From contig BFEA01000148.1 in assembly GCA_003427395.1 (NCBI GenBank), forward strand, positions 2,393,225-2,419,017: DNA of 25,793 nt. The letters are read 5' to 3'. Source of the DNA: Chara braunii. Lineage: Eukaryota > Streptophyta > Charophyceae > Charales > Characeae. The number at the start of each line of letters is the position of its first letter. Position 1 is the first letter of the stretch. The notes under the pieces were generated by a model. The model was not told the origin of the DNA. It was given only the letters and a program-made list of their open reading frames with translations, and searched no databases. Below are positions 19,977-25,793 of the stretch, one piece after another. A program made the translations under genes and the position numbers.

Positions 19977-21285
19977 ATCTCACGCCCGCGCGACTTCTTG
20001 ATCGGCGTGGGAGTGGGCCTGAAAGTGCGAAAAAGGGGGTGTGCCAAGGATTTTAGGAAAGTGGGTGTGGAGTCCCAAGTCGGAACTGAGATCTCCTGTG
20101 CCAAGTTTCAGGGATATGAGTGCAAGGTAGGTAGGCGACGGACAGAGTCTTGTTTTAGGCTTCGGGGACCAGGGCGATCACCTCCGTTGGTCCCGCCGTC
20201 TGGGGCGGATCCGGATCATGTCTACCACAGGAACGCTATGGCTATCTCACTGGTTCAATACCCGTCGTCGACGAGTATTGCAGGTTTCTGAATTGGACGC
20301 GGTCGGTCTCAGCCGAAGGTTGTGCTCCCGTCGTTCGGCTTTCGAGCGGGTTCGCCAATTGAAGTCCGATGCTTGATAGGCGTGGTCTTACAGGCACTCG
20401 GAGCACGGGGGTTGGGGCCATTAGGGGGCGCGGGCCTGCCAAGGGGCAATGGTCAAGTAGTGGAAAGACAATATGTGGTGATAGGGTGGGAATTCGGTTT
20501 CTAGGATAACGATGTCGGGTCCAACGACGATCTGACACGTGTATGGGCTGGGATATTCGGAGAGGTAGGGAATACGCTCCAAAGCCTGACCAATATCCAA
20601 TCGCAAATACGCTCGGTTCCCGTCGGGTATGAAAATTCCCGGGGCTCCGCCCTCGATCGGGCAGACAGACACGCGTGCTCGCAATACTCCCAGAATTCGC
20701 GATCCCTCATACACTCGCGGTCAGTGATCCGAAAAGGGGTTTCGATATTCATACTGCATACGTCCGGGGTGCACGGTCGTGAGAGGGAAGGGGAAGGAGG
20801 GTCGGATCGGGGCAGGTCCTGTAGACACACGTTTACGTGACGACCTTCTTTGGTCAGGCGTACACGTGGGTGCATAGGATCTTTCGTCGATCAGGTGGGG
20901 GATTGTCAGTAATCTAGTCTTGGGTATATGTACATCGACCTATCGATCCGAAGATGTTACTGACGAGTTTAGTGTGAAACAGGCATCCAATCAACTGACA
21001 TGCGCATGCCTACTACATCCCGACGAAGAAACGACAAGCACTTATGCATCAAACTTCAAACAGACATGGACCGGGTGCAGATAATCAATCAATCAAGTTG
21101 ACAATTCAAACGAGGGAGAAAGGGGCGGGGAAGAGAATCACAGATCAAAAGAAGAAGAGAAAATCACACATCATTTCATAAAAGAAGAAAAGTTCGAGAA
21201 TGGTCGACCCGAAAACAGAGACGGCTTGCGCCAGGCATCAAAATTACTCAGAAGAATCGAAGAAAAAAACACCATTCCATCTCGT

Positions 21286-21289
<4 letters not shown>

Positions 21290-21369
<80 letters not shown>

Positions 21370-21398
21370 CTCTCTGTCTCTCTCTCTCTCTCTCTCTC
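21290..21398. repeat. (CT)n microsatellite in the right LTR
   Basis: CT repeats with a few interruptions (CCTCTC near 21365, TGTC near 21376), orthologous to the gapped tract at 11574-11732. Confidence 0.95.
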
Positions 21399-21710
21399 AC
21401 CATCCCACTGCGGGCAGTCTATCGCCTCGCACCTACACAGAGTTGTCACTCTGAACATGCCAGCCAGGTTCGCCCGTATGCCACAGTCCGTCGCGGCCAC
21501 ACGTCAACCCCTCATACCCAGCACCACCCCGTCGGATCGCCCAACTCTCTCTACTCACCTTCTGCTCCTGCCTGTTAGCCAATCCGCTCGACCACGCTAA
21601 CTCCAAAATCCATTAGAGACCGAGTCAATTGCGCTTGTAGATTTTATGGTGTGAGCGTTTGCTTGAGATACCCGGGATTGTGCCTGAGTAGGAAGGAAGA
21701 AGGAGAACGA

Positions 21711-21922
21711 CCATTTCGTCAAAATGGACTTTTTTTTTTTTTTTGCACGAAATTGAAACCGAGTTTTTTTGCCAAAAACTCATCAAAATTTGTTGTTCCT
21801 GAAGGTCCAGCGTTTTACAAACGCCGGACCCTTAGGAATAACAAATTTTGACGAGTTTTCGGCCAAAAAACTCGGTTTTAATTTCGTTAAAAAAATAATA
21901 GATGTCCATTTTGACGAAATGG
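21711..21922. mobile_element. 212-bp full-length foldback MITE inserted in the right LTR
   Basis: The ends are CCATTTCGTCAAAATGGAC and its exact reverse complement, and complementarity continues to the centre. Matched arms include AAACCGAGTTTTTTTGCC with GGCCAAAAAACTCGGTTT, and AAATTTGTTGTTCCT with AGGAATAACAAATTT. The loop is near GCGTTTTACAAACGC. The left LTR lacks it at the matching point (about 12045), so it is an insertion made after the two LTRs existed. It is too short to encode a protein. The target duplication is unclear because the flanks are purine-rich and similar to each other. Confidence 0.85.
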
Positions 21923-22440
21923 CAGTTGGAGGAAGGAAGTGCTTACGATTGCATGGCCGGGCCGCGGGGTGGAGGACGTAGCCACACTCCACACATTGAT
22001 CCAGTCATGCAACGTTCAGGCCAGTTGAACTGGGTAGAGTATGCGCGCGCAAGGGCACAATGAAGATATCAAGAAGGAGGGGATTACAGTTATAGGGAAT
22101 TACAGTTACACATGAGATTTAAGGCGTGGAAACTCCAGAGCCCAGATCCTGATGCGGCAGAGCGCGCGCAAGCAAGAAGCGTCGTGCAGTTGCCGACAAA
22201 ATTGCAATGCGCCCAAATTCCTAGCCTAGTTTAAATCCTAATTGCAAAAAGAAATTTGAAAGAAAAAGGAAATTCCGAGAGCCTGTGGGGGCTCAACATC
22301 AGTTGAAAATTTGAAACGACATTCCCGCTCGACGATCACGCCGAAATTCTCATTCCCCACAACAGAACAAGAAAGAGGCTGGCAACAATTATTTTCCGCG
22401 CTCGCTAAGCCGCGATTGACTACCACCCGTCGTGGGACCA

Positions 22441-23311
22441 CCCCCTTTTCCGAAAAAAAAACGAGGGCATTCATACAATTGGACGGGCTCCTCTTGATAA
22501 ACCCCCGAAGTAGCGTCGGTCAGAAAGTCGCATGGTTACAGAAGACAGTTCGTCACAATCTGATGTGATTAGTTTTGATATCACAGGAGTGTAATAGTCT
22601 AATAGATTTCTGTTACAACTACAATTTGACTGTTATGACTGGAGTGGGACCGACCTGAGGCGATCCGAACCATTTTGATTACCACAGGTTGGCCTTTCGC
22701 ATATCTGATCAGACCTGCAGGGTTGCACAACCTTCAGGAAGTCTCTTCCGCTGATAGATAGGGATTCCATCACGTGGCACAGGCGGAGCAGAACCTCGTA
22801 TGAAGTGGTGGGGATTGTAGTTCCGCGGGTCCTCTGTGGGTTAGGCTGGTGAGGATATGCTCAATTGACCATATTGGTGGGCAGTTAATCCCCTCGAGTG
22901 AGGGCAATCAATGCTGCCTATCATCCACCAACTTCCATCTGGCTCCATTCTGTGGTTTTCCTATAAGTGGGACGCTGGTGCAGCTCCCCACCAATAGATT
23001 GGAGCCGTCTAATTGGGAGGCCTATTATTGGAGGACGCTCTTATCGCCTCCAATCATAGGTCTCTCGCAGATGTTTGAAAAAAAAAAAAAAAGAATAAAA
23101 TGGAGGATTTCCTAGCCTCCTAAGTGGGGAGAGTGGGAATCAAACTAGGCCCCAACCAGAGGCAACTTAGGCTGTCCCTTTTAGCCAACCCAAGTGGACT
23201 CTCTAGGGAGGTGATCATTGGAGTCGTTTTTTTTTTTCAAAATTCAAAATTTTGGGTAGCCAACTGTCCCTGAGGGCCCTTATTATAGTAGACTACGGGT
23301 AGTGTGAGTAG
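22441..23311. other. No recognisable gene; contains one hairpin
   Basis: Right flank of the LTR element. CCTATTATTGGAGG (23021-23034) and CCTCCAATCATAGG (23047-23060) form a 14-bp stem with one mismatch and a 12-base loop. Short frames have no known domain. Confidence 0.6.
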
Positions 23312-23314
23312 TAA

Positions 23315-23848
23315 GGGTCTCGTTAGACACTCCTAAAAGAATCCAAAAAATTTTAGGACGAGTCCTAAAGGATTTTTAGGATTTCGTGCGGCGTCGTTAC
23401 ACACAATCCTAAATTTAAATCATATTTTAGGATTCGTCCTAAAAGGTCTCCCGCGGCTGGTTTTCATATGCGTATACGCAGCCGCGTCGCCAATGTCCGT
23501 CCAATCCCTGCCAACGGCTACTGTTCGTGGCCGTTGCCCGCATCGACCCGCAAAAAACTTCCGATGTCCGACCACTGACCCTACAGACCGCTTCTGCACC
23601 AGCAACTCCGTGTCGACGGTGCCATGGGCGCGACGCAACCAGTCCGTGAAATGCGGGAATCCTAAATTTTTCAGTAGGTAGGGGGCTACTGGAAAATTTA
23701 GGACGATTTTGCCTGGGGAATCCTAAATCCTTTAGGACTCGTCCAAACGCCGTTTTCACATTTTCGATCTCAAAGTTGGATTTAGGATTGCGTGCAACCA
23801 AGACGCAATCCTAAAAACAGGCACTTTTAGGAGTGTCCAACGAGACCC
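23315..23848. mobile_element. 534-bp PIF/Harbinger-type MITE (Tourist-like)
   Basis: The terminal inverted repeats are GGGTCTCGTTAGACACTCC at the left and the reverse complement of GGGTCTCGTTGGACACTCC at the right, followed by shared CTAAAAG. The element is flanked by the trinucleotide TAA on both sides (23312-23314 and 23849-23851). A 3-bp TWA duplication and a GGG-starting TIR are typical of PIF/Harbinger and Tourist elements. Both ends carry many TTTAGGA/TCCTAAA motifs. The centre (about 23450-23650) is GC-rich with a perfect CGCGGCTG...CAGCCGCG stem. No transposase is encoded. Confidence 0.85.
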
Positions 23849-23963
23849 TAAGTTCCGAAGTCTTCCAGCTGTTGAGGTCTGAAGCAGAAAGACCTGCAGG
23901 TGTGAGCCTGTAAGCTAAGCTGGATTATGATTCCAGTCCTTTTTTTTTTCTTTTTTTTTTAAA

Positions 23964-24210
23964 GCCCAGGTTGTTGTAGAGGCTGGATTACAGACATATG
24001 AGAGTCACCTTCGGCACTCGGCCACGTGGTAGAGGCCCCCTAATCCTATAGGTCTCCCTCCCAACCTACCACTTTCGTAATTTCTCCCTGCGCACTCCTA
24101 CTTCCACTATCCTACCTCAGTGTCTACCACTCAGGATTGTCAATTTGTCACCCTCCAGCCTTGGAGGTGACCTGACCGAACCGTGGTTGTAGGTACCAGG
24201 GCTAAGCTGA
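23964..24210 (+). repeat. Unnamed dispersed repeat, copy A
   Basis: Starts with GCCCAGGTTGTTGTAGAG after a T-rich tract. It shares that 18-mer and later blocks (TCCTACC..AGTGT.ACCAC.CAGGA and GGTGACCTGACC) with copy B at 25038. Divergence between the blocks is high. No coding potential is seen. Confidence 0.55.
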
Positions 24211-25037
24211 GTCCCACACACCCCACTCAGCCCGGATCGAAGCATATTTGTGTGAGCCTTGTCGCCCAGGTACTTCAGGTGCTAGGTACAGACGTTTCAC
24301 TACAAGTCCCATAGATGGACCTATTTTGCGTTCCTATCGTTGTGTACACAGCTGTTGTTACTGTTGTTTGTTGTCACTAGGTTGTTCGCTGTGCACAGTG
24401 TTGTCATCACTACTTGTTTGTTGATAGTGAACCGAACATAGGAGGCAGGCAACCCAACCACTTCCAGTCCTTTTCTGGGTGTAATGTGGAGGTCCCCGGG
24501 CCCTGAAATTATAATTTTGAGGGGCGAAAAAGGGCCCTTGATGTTTTAGGGGTGTTCCTTCTGTACCTGAGGTTCTATCTGGTGGAGGGGAGCTGCACCT
24601 GTTAGCAACTGTGCAGACCAGGGAAGGCAGACAGATGGCACCATCTCTCTGGTGTTTACGTTCCACAATAGACAAACACACCTTCCATTACATGGGTGCA
24701 TGTATCCACCCCCGGTCTAATGTTTTTTCACCATCTGACATTGAGCATAAACCACTGACCTTGTCCTTGTTCAGAGAAAACTTTGGCCCGTTATTTCTCA
24801 TCTTGAGAGAAGAGCGAGAGGGACATGGGGCGTTCTGTCATGTAAGCCCCAAACGTGGACAGCAGTAGCTGCAAAAAATCAGGGCCACAGATCATGTCCT
24901 GGCCTCCTGGCCTCTCAGGGCCAGCCACCACCGGTGCCTTGCTCCTGCTCAGAAACGTGACCTATTACCAACCAGGGGCAGGTTTCCCCTTACCCTGACT
25001 GCCTTCGGCTCCTCATTCCTTTCTTTATATATATATC
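24211..25037. other. No recognisable gene
   Basis: Mixed sequence between the two repeat copies. The frames at 24358-24681 (minus) and 24611-24868 (plus) show no recognisable domain. Confidence 0.55.
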
Positions 25038-25285
25038 GCCCAGGTTGTTGTAGAGATGGGATATAGACAGATTACATTCACCCACAGTAATCAGCCATTT
25101 GGTTGTCCAGATGAACCCCTCTGACGACCCCACCCACCCTTCCTCTCATCTTTTTGCTCTGTCGCACCCCCACCCCCCTGTCCTACCCTAGTGTTAACCA
25201 CCCAGGACCAGCACCCATCACCATCTTGGCGGGGTGACCTGACCAGAGAGCGGTTAGGGTACTCATACCAAGACTTTTTGAACCT
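25038..25285 (+). repeat. Unnamed dispersed repeat, copy B
   Basis: Diverged partner of 23964-24210 in the same orientation, about 1074 bp downstream, also preceded by a pyrimidine/TA tract. Shared blocks occur in the same order. Confidence 0.55.
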
Positions 25286-25793
25286 GGATGTGGATGGTCA
25301 CGTGCATCCAGGCCTGACCATAAAAGAGGTCATCTACATGCAGGAAAGTCCTCTTGTGAGTATGGCCTTAGGTTCAAGAACGTGGACCGAGGGCAAGACG
25401 TCCAGAATCCAGTCAAGTGAGACATTGTCCTGGACTCGTGTTTCTTTCTTTTTCTCCGAGAAAGAGCATAAGACTTTTTCTTTTCCTTCTCATACAAAAA
25501 TAAAATAAAATCCAGTGGGTGAGACCTGTGGGGTGGTCCTTGTGATACTGTGAGGACTACTGCTTTCCCTTTTTTGCCCCCTTAGGACCGCTGGTCGGCT
25601 GGAAATTGTTGCCTATTCATGAGAGAACATGCGGAGGCTGCACCCAACCTGCAGGTTGGGAATAGTGGCCAGGGGTCAGCCGGTAGCGTCAGGGACCATG
25701 CATTGACTGACCAGTCTCTATGCCTCCTCTCCCGTCCCTTCCCCCCACAAACATCAGCAATATCTGCCGATCGGGGGGGGGGGGCCCACGGGC
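25286..25793. other. No recognisable gene; short palindrome and G-run
   Basis: Contains the perfect 18-bp palindrome CCCAACCTGCAGGTTGGG (25643-25660) and a 12-base G-run (25773-25784) near the window end. No gene is recognised. Confidence 0.6.

Larger units (their letters stand above)
10284..22440 (-). mobile_element. Ty3/gypsy LTR retrotransposon, non-autonomous through decay and an internal inversion
   Basis: Two long direct repeats bound the element. Reading the minus strand from 22440, the order is LTR, primer binding site, gag, CCHC knuckle, protease and the first part of reverse transcriptase. The remaining pol domains plus an additional ORF lie in opposite orientation (12546 to about 16446), next to the left LTR. 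No matching target-site duplication is visible (CCCCC outside the right LTR, CCCAA outside the left), and no clear polypurine tract lies beside the left LTR. Every coding region carries stops and frameshifts. The order gag-PR-RT-RH-INT places it in Ty3/gypsy (Metaviridae). Confidence 0.85.
19978..22440 (-). repeat. Long terminal repeat, right copy (5' LTR of the minus-strand element)
   Basis: Direct-repeat partner of 10284-12545. On the minus strand it starts TGGTCCCACGACGG (22440 downward, so a TG start) and ends next to the primer binding site. Length is about 2463 bp including a 212-bp foldback insertion, or about 2251 bp without it, against 2262 bp for the other copy. It contains a CT microsatellite at the same place as the left copy. 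Confidence 0.85.

Noticed and set aside
10284-22440. CRISPR-like or prokaryotic system
   Set aside because: No spaced identical repeats, no cas genes and no bacterial gene spacing; the sequence is eukaryotic repeat DNA.
23915-23960. Possible tRNA-derived SINE promoter (GATTCCAGTCC followed by a T-run)
   Set aside because: Only a weak box-B resemblance; no convincing box A at proper spacing and no cloverleaf.

Overview
The window looks like nuclear DNA from a large, repeat-rich eukaryotic genome. I see no operon-like gene spacing, no rRNA or tRNA gene, and no intact host gene. What can be recognised is decayed transposable elements, long microsatellites, foldback elements and one assembly gap. 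The hAT transposase and the Ty3/gypsy proteins read like those of plants and green algae. A charophyte such as Chara is my guess from family resemblance, not from a search.

Layout. Positions 84-2996 (+) hold a decayed hAT transposase with a BED-linker-like start, a DUF659/hAT core, a dimerisation domain, and a long acidic Q/E-rich tail with an AT-hook. A 346-bp near-palindrome (3046-3391) and a TGTC/TG-rich tract (to about 3960) follow. From about 4130 to 10283 I recognise no gene. That stretch holds short direct repeats, about 1 kb of strand-asymmetric polypurine DNA and a Thr-rich exon-like fragment.

The main object is one Ty3/gypsy LTR retrotransposon, 10284-22440, lying on the minus strand. 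Two long direct LTRs (about 2.26 and 2.46 kb) flank it, and an initiator-Met-type primer binding site sits beside the right-hand LTR. Gag, a CCHC knuckle, retropepsin and the first part of reverse transcriptase read on the minus strand (19870 down to 16447). Reverse transcriptase then stops mid-domain. Its continuation (LGYVVT motif, RNase H, a PHD-type zinc finger, integrase, and a further unidentified ORF with an acidic tail) reads on the PLUS strand from 12546 to about 16214, starting exactly at the edge of the left LTR. The 3' half of the element is therefore inverted inside its own LTRs. The right LTR also carries a 212-bp foldback MITE that is absent from the left LTR.

The right flank (22441-25793) holds a 534-bp PIF/Harbinger-type MITE with TAA target duplication (23315-23848) and two diverged copies of an unnamed repeat about 1.07 kb apart.

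The possibly undescribed items are the accessory ORF and the PHD finger in this gypsy lineage, together with the internal inversion. All coding regions are broken by stops and frameshifts, so nothing here is likely to be active by itself. The stop codons mostly look like C-to-T (CGA to TGA) or Trp-codon decay, as expected for methylated repeats.
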